Shown: positions 1 through 9,059, counted from the first letter of the stretch. The stretch: 64,000 nucleotides of DNA from JACVRW01 sp963728495 (GCA_963728495.1 CAVSKI010000010.1:248001-312000), one strand, 5' to 3'. Notes: generated from the sequence alone by a model not told the origin. Numbers and translations: made by a program.

Positions 1-75
1 TTCACACGCGCGCCGGAGGGGGGCCCGGTCGACATCGTGACGGTGGTCGACGACCTCCTTGGCGCGGCCGGTTAG
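1..75 (+). CDS. C-terminal end of an unidentified protein (cut by window edge)
   Basis: The first frame from base 1 reads 24 codons to a TAG at 73-75 and ends in VDIVTVVDDLLGAAG. Codon use is ordinary high-GC coding. Too little remains to identify a family. It is placed as a gene end because the frame is open to the window edge and stops just before the riboswitch that follows. Confidence 0.45.
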   Translation, partial: FTRAPEGGPVDIVTVVDDLLGAAG

Positions 76-103
76 GCGGTTATCTGCGCGATCTGCTTGG
101 ATA

Positions 104-259
104 GTTGCCTCAAAGCTGCAAAAAACTTGCCGAGTTCCCGCCGTTCAGGCGGCGGGAAGCGGGGGACCCAATGAAGCCCAGGCTTCCGGGGCGAATCGCA
201 GTTTCTACTGCGTAGCGCCACTTTCCGGCGCGAGCCCGTCAGCTCACCTCGTAGGCATC
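104..259 (+). promoter_or_regulatory. ydaO/yuaA-type cyclic di-AMP riboswitch
   Basis: The leader carries the signature blocks of the ydaO class in order: GGGGGACCCA at 161-170, GGGGCGAATC at 188-197, then GAGCCCGTCAGCTCACCTCG at 232-250 with GTAGGCA following. TGCCT at 106-110 can pair with AGGCA at 253-257 to close the outer helix. It sits directly before an Rpf/lysozyme-like cell-wall gene, which is the known actinobacterial target of this class. In other systems c-di-AMP binding lowers expression. No covariance search was possible here. Confidence 0.9.
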
Positions 260-277
260 GGAAAGGGGAGCAACGAA

Positions 278-871
278 GTGCAATCGATTGTCGATGCCGC
301 GCGATACAGACCGTTCGCGCTTATCGCCCTCGCGGCCATGGCGCTGGGGGGCACGGCCCAGAGCGCATCCGCAGACCGGGTGGTCGCGAGTACGGCCAGC
401 GCCGCAAGCGCGGAAGACCTGATGGTCGAACGCGGGGACCGCGGGCCCGCCGTCAGGAAGATCCAGGCCGCGCTCGGCGTTCCCGCCGACGGCGTCTTCG
501 GGCCGCAGACCGAGCGCGCGGTCAGGCGCTTTCAGCGCCGCGAGGGCCTGCTGGTGGACGGGGTCGTCGGTCCACAGACGCGTGCCGCGCTCGGCTTGGA
601 GCCGTTCACCCGCACCTCTCGGCGCGCCAAGAGGAGCAGCGTTGAGATACCGCGGGTTCTGCGCCTGATCGCCGAGTGCGAATCCGGCGGGAACCCCAGG
701 GCCGTCTCGGCGGGCGGCACCTACCGAGGCAAGTACCAGTTCAGCCGCGGCACCTGGCGCGGGCTCGGTGGCCGGGGCGATCCGGCCGAAGCGTCCGAGG
801 CAGAGCAGGACCGGCTGGCGCTCAAGCTGTATCGCCAGCGCGGGAACGCGCCGTGGCCGAACTGCCCCTGA
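278..871 (+). CDS. Secreted resuscitation-promoting-factor-like cell-wall hydrolase with peptidoglycan-binding domain
   Basis: A 197-residue protein. I chose the GTG at 278 because GGGGAG lies 7 bases upstream (265-270) and because the open frame before it runs through the riboswitch. Residues 1-32 form a signal peptide ending near SASA/D. A PG_binding_1 repeat follows (around residues 45-105, with VPADGVFGPQTERAVRRFQ). The C-terminal part (from about 125) is a transglycosylase fold of the Rpf type: IAECESGGNP carries the probable catalytic Glu and GKYQFSRGTW matches the family. It should cleave peptidoglycan outside the cell during growth resumption or wall remodelling. Expression is probably under c-di-AMP control. 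Confidence 0.85.
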   Translation: MQSIVDAARYRPFALIALAAMALGGTAQSASADRVVASTASAASAEDLMVERGDRGPAVRKIQAALGVPADGVFGPQTERAVRRFQRREGLLVDGVVGPQTRAALGLEPFTRTSRRAKRSSVEIPRVLRLIAECESGGNPRAVSAGGTYRGKYQFSRGTWRGLGGRGDPAEASEAEQDRLALKLYRQRGNAPWPNCP

Positions 872-886
872 TTTCTGGCCGGGAGG

Positions 887-2086
887 TCAGGACGCCGCGG
901 CCGACCGCGCGGGGACCTTTCGTCCCAATGAGATGACGCCGAGGAGGGTGAGGCCGCACAGCACGCCGAGCATGCCGTAGGGCACGGCGTCCACGGTGGC
1001 GTCGGCTATCGCCGCCCCGGCGCCGCTGCCCACCACGTGGCCGAGCGCCCACGACAAGTTGGAGATCGAGAAGGCCAGCGCCAGGTCGAGCCCGGCGTTC
1101 TCCGACGCCTCGGAGAGCATGGCCATGGCCGGAGCCCAGAAGCCGCCGAGCGCGGCGTAGGTGAGCAGCATCGCTGCGCCGAGCACAATGACCTCGCCGG
1201 GCAGGGGCAGCAACACCGCCATCACCGCTGCGCCGGCCAGGCCGGCCCGAATGGGGGCAAGTCTCCCGCGCCGGTCGGAGGCCCGGCCGGCCAGCGGGCT
1301 CACCACGGCCTCGACGGCCGCGGTGATCAGGAAGATCGCGCCGATTGCGGTGCCGCTGGCCCCGAGGTCGTCGAGTCTCAGCGGCGCGAGCACCTCGATC
1401 ACCCCGGAGAACAGGGCGGGCAGGGTAAAGAGCCAGAACGCGGTAAGAACGTCGCGCCGGCGCAGCGCCTGCAGCATCGCCGGCAGGCCCCCGCTCGGCG
1501 CGGGCGGCACGCCCGGTATGCGCCAGGCCCAGACGGCGAGGGCGACCGCGACAGCCGACACGCCGCTGAAAACCAACTCCGGCCCCACCACGGTGGCCGC
1601 TCCGCCGAGCACGGGGCCGAGGAGCACGCCCACGATGGCGGCTGCCAGGGCAGAGCCGATCATCTCGCCGCGGCGGTCGGCGGGAGCTGCCGACACGAGC
1701 CACGTCATTCCCGCCGCCCACATGCAGGCGCCGCCCACCCCCTGGACGAAGCGAGCCGTGTCGAGCAGGACGATGTTGCCGGCGAACGCGAAGGCCAGGC
1801 TGGTGACTCCAAGCAAAGCCAGCCCGGTGAGCAGCGCTGGCTTGACTCCCCAGCGTGCGGCCAGCCAGCCACCGGGCAGCGCGCCGGCGAAGGTGCCCAC
1901 GGGATAGGCCGCGGTGAGCACGCCGGCCGCCGTCTTCGACAGGTCGAACTCCGCGGAGTAGTGGGGCAGCAGGGGCGCGACGGCGGCGAAGAACATGGTG
2001 TCCACCAGGACCACCGCAGCCACGAGAAGAAAAAGACCACTCCGGCGCGGGCTGGGCCCGCGCCCTCGTGCCAGGCGGCCGCGCAT
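887..2086 (-). CDS. Major facilitator superfamily transporter
   Basis: A 399-residue membrane protein, normal for a 12-helix MFS carrier. The start was set at the ATG at 2086 because the protein becomes hydrophobic about 16 residues later (LFLLVAAVVLVDTMFFAAVAPLL). A longer frame extends upstream but enters the divergent neighbour. The loop WLAARWGVKPALLTG resembles the conserved loop 2-3 motif, and SDRRGRLAPIRAG fits the second-half equivalent. MFS members of this sort are mostly drug or metabolite exporters. The substrate cannot be read from the sequence. It is divergent from the M20 peptidase, only 40 bp away. Confidence 0.8.
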   Translation of the reverse strand: MRGRLARGRGPSPRRSGLFLLVAAVVLVDTMFFAAVAPLLPHYSAEFDLSKTAAGVLTAAYPVGTFAGALPGGWLAARWGVKPALLTGLALLGVTSLAFAFAGNIVLLDTARFVQGVGGACMWAAGMTWLVSAAPADRRGEMIGSALAAAIVGVLLGPVLGGAATVVGPELVFSGVSAVAVALAVWAWRIPGVPPAPSGGLPAMLQALRRRDVLTAFWLFTLPALFSGVIEVLAPLRLDDLGASGTAIGAIFLITAAVEAVVSPLAGRASDRRGRLAPIRAGLAGAAVMAVLLPLPGEVIVLGAAMLLTYAALGGFWAPAMAMLSEASENAGLDLALAFSISNLSWALGHVVGSGAGAAIADATVDAVPYGMLGVLCGLTLLGVISLGRKVPARSAAAS

Positions 2087-2126
2087 GCGCGTCGATGCTA
2101 CGCGAGCGCCGTCATACTGCCCGGCG

Positions 2127-3443
2127 GTGCCCACCCTGCGTGACGAGCTGGAGGACTGGCTGCGCATACCCTCGGTCTCGACCGGAGGCGGTGACGCTTC
2201 GGCCCTGGAGCGGGCGTGTGGCTGGGCGTGCGAGCGCATTGAGGCCGCCGGCGGCCGTGCGGAGCAGGTGTCGATCGGCGGCGGTCATCCGATGGCCGTG
2301 GGAGAGCTGAGCTGCTCTCGGGCCGGCGCCCCGACCGTGTTGTCCTACGGCCATTACGACGTCCAGGCGGCCGGTCCCGAGGAGAGCTGGGACAGCCCGC
2401 CCTTCGAGCCGACGGAGCGCGACGGGCGCCTGTACGCCCGCGGGGCCGCCGATGACAAGGGCAACTTCCTGCCCCTCCTCCACGTGGCCTGCGAGTTGGC
2501 GCGCGGCGGCGAGTTGCCCGTGAACGTGCGCTTCCTCATCGAGGGCGAGGAGGAGGTGGGCAGCCGCTCCGTCCTCAAGCGCTTGCAAGGGGGCGAGGAC
2601 CAGGCCGACTGCGCGATCGTCTTCGATTCGGTGATGGTCGACGAGAACACTCCCGGTGTGACCTCGGCCAGCCGTGGACTGGTCCAGGCGAGCATCGAGG
2701 TGCGGGTGGCCGAGCGCGACCTGCATTCCGGTTTCTACGGCGGGGCGGTGCCCAACGCAGCGCACGTGCTGCTGCGGATGCTCGACGCGGTGGCTCCCGA
2801 TCCCGAGGGGCGTGCGCGCCCCGAGCTGAGCGCTGGGGTGGTGGCACCCAGCGCGGAGGAGTCCGAGTCGTGGGAGGCGCTGCCGGACGGCGCGCGGGCG
2901 ATCGCGGACGTGGGCGCACAGCCGGTGTCGCCCGACGCCGCCGGCGAGTTCTACGAACGCACCGGTGCACTCGTCTCCGTCGACGTGAACATGGTTCAGG
3001 TGGGCGAGCCGCGCACGATCGTCCCCGCCGCGGCCCACGGCCACGTGAGCGTGCGCCTGGCGCCCGGGCAGAGCGCCGCGCAGGTTGGGGCCGAGCTGGA
3101 GCGCCTGCTGCGCGAAGCCGCGCACCCGGCGGCCGAGGTCTCGATCGAGACCAAACTGGCCGACCCGGCGTTCTTCGACACCTCCCACCCCGCCCTCCAG
3201 CTGGGCGCCGAGGCAATCGGACGCGCCTGCGGCAGCCCGACGGCGTTCGTGCGCCTGGGCGGCACGCTGCCCCTGCTCGCCGTGCTGGCCGAGCGCCAGA
3301 TCCCGGCGATAGTCAGCGGCTTCGCGCTGCCGGCGGACGCCTTCCACGCGCCCAACGAGAGCTACCGTCTCGAGAGCCTGCGCCTGGGCGAGGCCGCGGC
3401 GCGTGAGCTCTACGGCGCCCTGGCCGAGCTTCCGACGAGCTAG
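2127..3443 (+). CDS. M20 family metallopeptidase (dipeptidase type)
   Basis: A 438-residue cytosolic zinc peptidase. It begins at a GTG (2127) directly followed by the family's N-terminal helix (TLRDELEDWLRIPSVS). Metal-binding signatures are visible: YGHYDVQ, ARGAADDKGN, and IEGEEEVGS with the general-base Glu. The lid segment DLHSGFYGGAVPNA is typical of the PepV/CNDP-like dipeptidase branch. It would hydrolyse small peptides or N-acyl amino acids. Its stop overlaps the convergent methyltransferase gene by 4 bp. Confidence 0.85.
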   Translation: MPTLRDELEDWLRIPSVSTGGGDASALERACGWACERIEAAGGRAEQVSIGGGHPMAVGELSCSRAGAPTVLSYGHYDVQAAGPEESWDSPPFEPTERDGRLYARGAADDKGNFLPLLHVACELARGGELPVNVRFLIEGEEEVGSRSVLKRLQGGEDQADCAIVFDSVMVDENTPGVTSASRGLVQASIEVRVAERDLHSGFYGGAVPNAAHVLLRMLDAVAPDPEGRARPELSAGVVAPSAEESESWEALPDGARAIADVGAQPVSPDAAGEFYERTGALVSVDVNMVQVGEPRTIVPAAAHGHVSVRLAPGQSAAQVGAELERLLREAAHPAAEVSIETKLADPAFFDTSHPALQLGAEAIGRACGSPTAFVRLGGTLPLLAVLAERQIPAIVSGFALPADAFHAPNESYRLESLRLGEAAARELYGALAELPTS

Positions 3444-4054
3444 CGCCGGCGCAGGTGGTGGATCCGCGTTCGCTGCGAGCGCGAGCTGCCGGTGGTGCGC
3501 ACGTGCCAGCGCTCCTCGGCGCGCTCCAGGAAGCCCTCTGCGGGAACTCGCTGCGGGTCGGCGATCAGCACCTCGCCCTTCTCGTCGACCAGGAGCGGCA
3601 GCAGCTCGAGCAACTGCGCGACGTTGCGGCGCTCGTAGAGAACGTCGGAGGCGATCACGTAGCGCCACGGCGCGCGCTCGACGATCGGCTCGGGATGGGC
3701 CCAGTCGACCAGCGCGGTCTCCAGCTCGACCGAGTTGCGGCGGGCGTTGTCGCCGGCCGCCCGCACCGCGTCGGGCGACCAGTCCGTGGCCAGCACGCGC
3801 CCTCCGGCGAGCGTGGCCGCGATGCTGGGCAGACCCAGCCCGCAGCCCAGCTCGAGCACCCGGGCGCCGCGCAGCGACCGCCGAGCCACGTCATGCGCCA
3901 GGGCGATCGAGCTCGACCACAGCTCGGCCCAATAGGGCAGAAACTCCTCGCGCTCGAAGCCCTCCTCGGTCAGCAGCGCCTCGGAGTCGCGCGGGCGGGT
4001 GAGCGCTATCTCGCCCACGGGCAGAGCGATGCGCTCGTCGATCGTCTCGATCAT
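3440..4054 (-). CDS. Class I SAM-dependent methyltransferase (Methyltransf_16-like)
   Basis: A 204-residue Rossmann-fold methyltransferase. The SAM-binding motif I is VLELGCGLGLPSI, followed by an acidic residue after beta 2 (ATDWSPD) and IASDVLYE as the post-motif. The short N-terminal section ending FLPYWAELWSSSIALA matches the Methyltransf_16 / METTL21-like group, which methylates protein lysines or related amines. The start was placed at the ATG at 4054, where family similarity begins. The target is unknown. It lies 13 bp downstream of pepF on the same strand and is probably co-transcribed. Confidence 0.75.
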   Translation of the reverse strand: MIETIDERIALPVGEIALTRPRDSEALLTEEGFEREEFLPYWAELWSSSIALAHDVARRSLRGARVLELGCGLGLPSIAATLAGGRVLATDWSPDAVRAAGDNARRNSVELETALVDWAHPEPIVERAPWRYVIASDVLYERRNVAQLLELLPLLVDEKGEVLIADPQRVPAEGFLERAEERWHVRTTGSSRSQRTRIHHLRRR

Positions 4055-4067
4055 CACAGCCGGGGGC

Positions 4068-5909
4068 TCACGCCCCCGGACCCCCGCTGATTCCTGGCCG
4101 GCTGGAACCAATTTTGCCGGCCTCCTGGGCGGCCCGCTCGGCATCGTCGAGCTGGCGTTCGATCAGGTCGAGGCCCGCGCTCCAGAAGCCCGGGTCGCCG
4201 AGGTCCACGCCCACGATCTGGCCCAGCTGCTCGGGCGGAAGCGATCCGCCGGCGCGGAGCAGGTCGAGGTAGGAGGAGACGAAGCCCTCGCCGGCTTCCT
4301 CGTAGCGGCGGTAGACCGACAGCGCCAGCAGGTGCCCGTACGCGTAGGCGTACACGTATCCGGGCGTGTCGACGAAATGCGGCACGTAGGACCACCAGAG
4401 CGCGTAGTCGTCGTGAAGCTCGACGGCGTCGCCGAGCAGGTCGGCCTGGGTCTCGAGCCACAGCTCCCCGAAGCGCTCGGCGGGCAGCTCACCCGTCTCG
4501 CGCCGGGCGCTGTGTATGGCATGCTCGAAGCGGTTCATGGCGATCTGGCGGAACACTGCGGCCACGGCGCCGTCCAGCGATCCGGCCAGCAGTGAGAGGC
4601 GCTCGGCGGGCCCGGGCGCGCGTTCGAGGAGCCGCTCGAGCACGATCGTCTCACCGAAGATCGATGCGGTCTCGGCCATGGTGAGCGGCGTGGTGAACTG
4701 GAAGATCCCCTGTGGGCGGGCGAGCGAGGCATGCACGCCGTGCCCGAGCTCGTGGGCCATCGTGAGCACGTCGTTCGGCCGCGAGGTGTAGTTGAGCATC
4801 ACGTAGGGGTGACGGGAGGGGACCGTGTAGGAGCAGAACGCACCCCCGCGCTTGCCCGGACGAGGCGGGCCGTCGATGTAGCCGTGGGCGAAGAACTCCG
4901 CGGCGACCTCTCCGAGCTCGGGAGAGAAGGTCGAGTAGCACTCGAGGACGATCTCGCGCGCCTCGTCGTAGGGGATGTGATCCTCCGCCTCGCTCACCGG
5001 CGCCATCCGGTCCCAGTAGGCCAGGCGGTCGAGGCCGAGCAGCCGGGCCTTGAGCCGGTACCAGCGCCGGGCGAGCTCGTAGCGGGCGGCCACCGCGTCG
5101 ATCAGGGCCTGCACCGATTCGTCGCTCGCCTCGTTCGCCAGGTTGCGCGACGCCAGCCAGTGCGGGTAGTCGCGCAGGCGGTCCTTGGTGGCCTTGTCGC
5201 CGAGCAGGGTGTTGAACACGTAGGCGCGCGTGCGCAGTCCGGGGCGTAGCGCGTCGGTGGTGGCCCTTGCGGCCTCTTCGCGGACCTCGCGCTCCGGCGC
5301 GAGCAGGCGCGAGAGCGCCTCGTCCAGGGAGGTCGGTTCGTCGCTGTCGGGCAGCTGCACTTCGACGGAGGAGACCTGCTCGGTGAACAGGCGCCGGAAG
5401 GCCGACGAGCCGCTCACGTCGAGCTCGGTGGCGATTCGCTCCTCGGGCTCGGTGAGCTGGTGCGGGCGGTACCGGCGCAGCGTGAGCAGGTAGTGGCGGC
5501 AGAAGTCGAGCTCCTCGGCGGCCAGCAGCTCCTCGGCCAGCTCCTCGGCCAGGAGGTTCCACTCGAGCTCGAAGAACAGCAGCTGCGTCTCGATCGCCGC
5601 GCCCAGCTCGCGTGCCTTCTGGATCAGGGCGCCGCGTGGCGGATCGGTCGTGTCCAGGGTGAACCAGAGCATCGCGTACGAGCCCGCCCGCCCGGCGAGA
5701 TCGTGGATGGCCGCGAGCTCGCGCATGGCGTCGGCGAGGCCGGCGGAGTCGAGCTCGGCCACGCGGCCCCGGTGGCGCTCGGCGAAAACCGCGGAACGAT
5801 CGCGCGCCTCCATCAGCAGCTCCTCGACCCCGGTCGGCCCGCGGCTTTCGACGAGCGGCTCGAGGTCCCAGGACGCGGCCTGCAGGGCGGGATCGGTGAT
5901 GGTGCTCAT
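4068..5909 (-). CDS. pepF: M3 family oligoendopeptidase F
   Basis: A 613-residue cytoplasmic zinc endopeptidase of the M3B group, about normal length. The zinc site HELGH is at residues 386-390 in the context TMAHELGHGVHASLARPQG. Downstream there is a conserved helical C-terminal half, including the segment YAYAYGHLLALSVYRRY. It degrades oligopeptides of roughly 7-17 residues. The start is the ATG at 5909; a longer frame upstream would cross the divergent promoter region. The divergent PLP-enzyme gene starts 26 bp away. A methyltransferase follows 13 bp downstream. Confidence 0.9.
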   Translation of the reverse strand: MSTITDPALQAASWDLEPLVESRGPTGVEELLMEARDRSAVFAERHRGRVAELDSAGLADAMRELAAIHDLAGRAGSYAMLWFTLDTTDPPRGALIQKARELGAAIETQLLFFELEWNLLAEELAEELLAAEELDFCRHYLLTLRRYRPHQLTEPEERIATELDVSGSSAFRRLFTEQVSSVEVQLPDSDEPTSLDEALSRLLAPEREVREEAARATTDALRPGLRTRAYVFNTLLGDKATKDRLRDYPHWLASRNLANEASDESVQALIDAVAARYELARRWYRLKARLLGLDRLAYWDRMAPVSEAEDHIPYDEAREIVLECYSTFSPELGEVAAEFFAHGYIDGPPRPGKRGGAFCSYTVPSRHPYVMLNYTSRPNDVLTMAHELGHGVHASLARPQGIFQFTTPLTMAETASIFGETIVLERLLERAPGPAERLSLLAGSLDGAVAAVFRQIAMNRFEHAIHSARRETGELPAERFGELWLETQADLLGDAVELHDDYALWWSYVPHFVDTPGYVYAYAYGHLLALSVYRRYEEAGEGFVSSYLDLLRAGGSLPPEQLGQIVGVDLGDPGFWSAGLDLIERQLDDAERAAQEAGKIGSSRPGISGGPGA

Positions 5910-5935
5910 CACGCCGAGACTAGTCTGCCGAGTCG

Positions 5936-6832
5936 ATGATCTCGCCCACGCCGCTGGAGGAGGCACCGGCCGTGCTCGCCGGCGGCCGACGCCTGTTCCT
6001 CAAGCGCGAGGACGCGCACGAACTGGGTGCCTTCAAGTGGCGCGGAGCGCTGCCGGCCCTCGAGTCCTTCCGGGCCCGTGGAGCCACCGCGGTGGTCACC
6101 GCGTCCACCGGCAACCACGGCGCGGCCACCGCTTGGGCCGCAGTGCGCACGGGCCTGCGCGCGGTGGTGTTCCTCCCCCTGGAGGTCAGCGCCACGAAGC
6201 TGGCGCTGCTCGAGGACCTGGGTGCCGAGGTGGTGCAGGCCGGGGGCGACGTGGATGAATCCAAGGACCACGCGCGCGCGTACTCGGCCGAGCACGGACT
6301 GCCCTTCTTCGAGGACGGCGCGGAGCCGGCGCAGTTCGAGGGATACACGGCGATCGGGCGCGAGATCATCGAGCAGCTCGGAGAGCGGCCCGGCCACACG
6401 CCGGTGCCCGTGGGCAACGGCGCCCTGCTCATCGGCGTAGCCCGCGGCCTGGGCGGCGGGGCCGTGGGCGTTGTATCAACGGAGGCGCCCGTCATGGCGC
6501 GGAGCGTGGCCGCCGGCGAGCCGGTCGAGTGCGATCGCTGCGCGACGTTCGCGGATGGGCTGGCCGTGCGGGTGGCGGTGCCGCTGGCGGTGTCCGAGCT
6601 GGTCCGTCTCGGCACGCCGTTCGTGGAGGTGTCGGAGCGCGCGATCGCCCGCGCGGTGGGTGTCTTTGCACAGGCCGGCATTCGCGTGGAGGGCTCGGCC
6701 GGCGCGTCGCTGGCCGCGCTCGACCTGCTGGACCCGGTCGATGGTCCGGTGGTGGTGATGGTGTGCGGGCGCAACATCGACGAGGACCTGTACCGCCGTG
6801 CGCTCGAGCGGCCCGACAGCTTTCCCATCTAA
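5936..6832 (+). CDS. PLP-dependent serine/threonine ammonia-lyase-like protein (fold type II)
   Basis: A 298-residue member of the threonine dehydratase/serine racemase family. The PLP lysine is K34 in GAFKWRGA, and STGNHGAAT (about 58-66) is the phosphate-contacting asparagine loop. The usual glycine-rich phosphate cup (GGGGL) is instead GNGALLIG, so activity may be altered. There is no C-terminal ACT regulatory domain. A second, frameshifted family member is at 55758-56766. Its TAA stop overlaps the CsoR-like operator in front of copA. Confidence 0.75.
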   Translation: MISPTPLEEAPAVLAGGRRLFLKREDAHELGAFKWRGALPALESFRARGATAVVTASTGNHGAATAWAAVRTGLRAVVFLPLEVSATKLALLEDLGAEVVQAGGDVDESKDHARAYSAEHGLPFFEDGAEPAQFEGYTAIGREIIEQLGERPGHTPVPVGNGALLIGVARGLGGGAVGVVSTEAPVMARSVAAGEPVECDRCATFADGLAVRVAVPLAVSELVRLGTPFVEVSERAIARAVGVFAQAGIRVEGSAGASLAALDLLDPVDGPVVVMVCGRNIDEDLYRRALERPDSFPI

Positions 6833-6849
6833 TACCCCCTTGGGGTATT
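6831..6849. promoter_or_regulatory. CsoR-type copper operator in front of copA
   Basis: AATACCCCCTTGGGGTATT is a palindrome with perfect 8-base arms around a 3-base centre. This A/T-flanked G-tract form is typical of CsoR/RcnR-family operators, which release DNA on Cu(I) binding. It ends 11 bases before the copA start and begins on the last base pair of the preceding stop codon. The copA transcript may therefore be nearly leaderless. No csoR gene is visible in the window. Confidence 0.75.
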
Positions 6850-6860
6850 GTTGGCCGGGT

Positions 6861-9059
6861 ATGCGAACCTCGCTCCCGATCGACGGCATGACGTGCGCGA
6901 GCTGCGTTACGCGCATCGAGCGCGAGCTGAACCGGCTCCATGGGGTGAGCGCGTCCGTGAATCTCGTGACCGAGAGGGCCTCCATTGACTACGACCCGGC
7001 GAGCGTCTCTCCCGCCGAGCTGGTGGGAGCGGTCGAGTCGGCCGGCTACCGGGCCGAGCTGCCGCGCAGCGATCCGCTGCCGATGCTGGACCGCAGGCTG
7101 GTCGTCTCGGCGCTACTCACGCTGCCCGTGGTGGCCCTCGGCATGGTGCAGGGCCTCCAGTTCGAGGGCTGGGAGTGGGTGGCTCTCGGCCTGGCCACGC
7201 CGGTTGCGCTGTGGGGAGCCGCTCCTTTTCATCGCGCGGCCCTGAAGAACCTGCGCCATGGCGCCGCGTCCATGGACACGCTGGTCTCGCTCGGGGTGGT
7301 GGCGGCCTGGTCGTGGTCGGCTTATGCCGTGGTCTTCGGCGGCCCGGGTTCGGAGACCTACTTCGAGGTCGCCGCGGTGGTCACGACCTTCCTGCTGGCC
7401 GGGCGCCGGCTCGAGGCGCAGGCCCGCCGGCGCGCCGGCGAGGCCATAAGCGCGCTGCTCGAGATGGGCGCGCACGAGGTCGCCCTGCTCGATTCCGACG
7501 GGCGTGAACGAATGGTGGCGGTGGCGCAATTGTGCCCCGGCCAGCGTTTCGTCGTGCGTCCCGGCGAGAAGATCGCCACCGACGGCGTGGTCGAGCTGGG
7601 CCGCTCGGCGGTCGATGCGTCCATGCTGACCGGCGAGAGCGTTCCGGTGGAGGTGGAGCCCGGCTCGGAGGTGGCCGGCGCCACGATCAATGCCGGCGGG
7701 CGCCTCGTGGTCCGTGCCACGCGCGTGGGCCAGGAGACAGCGCTCGCGCAGATCGCGCGCCTGGTGACCGCGGCGCAGGAGGGCAGGGCGCCGGTGCAGC
7801 GTCTCGCCGATCGCGTGTCGGCCGTATTCGTGCCCGCTGTGGTCGCCATGGCGCTGCTGACGCTGATCGGATGGCTCGTTTGGGGCGGGAGCATGGAGGA
7901 CGCCTTCAGCGCCGCCGTCGCGGTGCTGATCGTGGCCTGTCCCTGCGCGCTTGGGCTGGCCACTCCAGCCGCCCTGATGGTGGGCACCGGCCGGGGCGCT
8001 CAGCTCGGACTGCTGATCCGCGGTCCCGAGGTACTCGAGCGTACCCGGCGGATCGACACGATCGTGCTCGACAAGACCGGGACGGTCACCACCGGGCGCA
8101 TGGCGCTCGTCGAGATGGAGACCGATGGCTGCTCGCGAGACGAGGCGTTGCGGGTGGTGGGCGCCTTGGAGCAGGCGTCCGAGCATCCGGTGGCCAGAGC
8201 CATAGCGCGCGCCGCCGGGTCCCCGCCAGGGCCGGTGGACGACTTCCGCACCGTCGCGGGATTGGGGGCAGCGGGCACCGTGACAGGCCACGAGGTCATC
8301 GCCGGCCGGCCGGCGATGCTGGCTGAGCGCGGGTTGGCTCTGACGCCCCCACTCGAGCGCGCGCTCGAGCGGGCCGAGGCAGCGGGGCACACGGCTGTGG
8401 CCGCGGGCTGGGGCGGCCGCGCCCGGGCGCTCTTCTCGGTGGCCGACACGGTCAAGCCCACCAGCGCCGCGGCGGTCCTGGCCCTGCGCGACCTCGGGCT
8501 GCGCCCGGTTCTGTTGACGGGCGACAACGAGGTCACCGCGCAAGCGGTGGCCCGCGAATTGGGCATTGATGAGGTGATCTCCCAGGTGCTCCCCGCGGGC
8601 AAGGCCGGGGTGGTCGCTCGCCTGCAGGACGAAGGCTGCGTCGTGGCGGTGGTCGGCGACGGCGTGAACGACGCTCCGGCGCTCGCCCAGGCCGACCTCG
8701 GCCTGGCCATAGGCACGGGCACCGACGTAGCGATCGAGGCCAGCGACCTCACGCTCGTCAGCGGCGACCTGCGCGGAGCGCCCGATGCCATCCGCCTCGC
8801 CCGACGCACGCTGGCCACCATCAAGGGCAACCTGTTCTGGGCCTTTGCCTACAACGTGGCGGCGCTGCCGCTGGCCGCCGCCGGCCTCTTGAGCCCTGTG
8901 ATCGCCGGCGGCGCCATGGCGCTCAGCTCGGTCTTCGTGGTTACGAACTCGCTGCGCCTGCGGCGCTTTCAGCCGTCGCGGGCCCGCAATCAGCCGTCCA
9001 GCGCCGCGATCAGCTCGTCCTTGGACATCTTCGAGCGCCCGGGCACGTCCTCGGCCTGA
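6861..9059 (+). CDS. copA: Copper-translocating P1B-type ATPase
   Basis: A 732-residue membrane ATPase. It has one N-terminal heavy-metal-associated domain with GMTCASC (C12, C15), then membrane helices, the actuator loop TGES, the metal-transport motif C360-P-C362 in VACPCALGLATPAAL, the phosphorylated D404 in DKTGT, the nucleotide motif SEHPVARA and the hinge GDGVNDAP. The CPC motif and YN in the penultimate helix (FAYNVAALP) fit Cu(I) export (CopA/P1B-1). The start is set by the HMA domain and the operator just upstream. The last 70 bp are antisense to the end of a Ku gene. Confidence 0.92.
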   Translation: MRTSLPIDGMTCASCVTRIERELNRLHGVSASVNLVTERASIDYDPASVSPAELVGAVESAGYRAELPRSDPLPMLDRRLVVSALLTLPVVALGMVQGLQFEGWEWVALGLATPVALWGAAPFHRAALKNLRHGAASMDTLVSLGVVAAWSWSAYAVVFGGPGSETYFEVAAVVTTFLLAGRRLEAQARRRAGEAISALLEMGAHEVALLDSDGRERMVAVAQLCPGQRFVVRPGEKIATDGVVELGRSAVDASMLTGESVPVEVEPGSEVAGATINAGGRLVVRATRVGQETALAQIARLVTAAQEGRAPVQRLADRVSAVFVPAVVAMALLTLIGWLVWGGSMEDAFSAAVAVLIVACPCALGLATPAALMVGTGRGAQLGLLIRGPEVLERTRRIDTIVLDKTGTVTTGRMALVEMETDGCSRDEALRVVGALEQASEHPVARAIARAAGSPPGPVDDFRTVAGLGAAGTVTGHEVIAGRPAMLAERGLALTPPLERALERAEAAGHTAVAAGWGGRARALFSVADTVKPTSAAAVLALRDLGLRPVLLTGDNEVTAQAVARELGIDEVISQVLPAGKAGVVARLQDEGCVVAVVGDGVNDAPALAQADLGLAIGTGTDVAIEASDLTLVSGDLRGAPDAIRLARRTLATIKGNLFWAFAYNVAALPLAAAGLLSPVIAGGAMALSSVFVVTNSLRLRRFQPSRARNQPSSAAISSSLDIFERPGTSSA

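Noticed and set aside
59..277. N-terminal extension of the Rpf-like gene from an ATG-like start at 59
   Set aside because: It runs through the riboswitch and has no signal-peptide logic; a ribosome site and signal peptide support the GTG at 278.
1037..2143. Long open frame opposite the MFS gene
   Set aside because: Composition (His/Gln/Gly/Arg-rich, no domains) is what the antisense of high-GC coding gives; the MFS protein on the other strand is clear.
7113..8989. Continuation of the first Ku frame as a 941-codon gene
   Set aside because: Beyond the Lys linker the frame is just the antisense of copA; the true Ku tail is in another frame ending at 8990.
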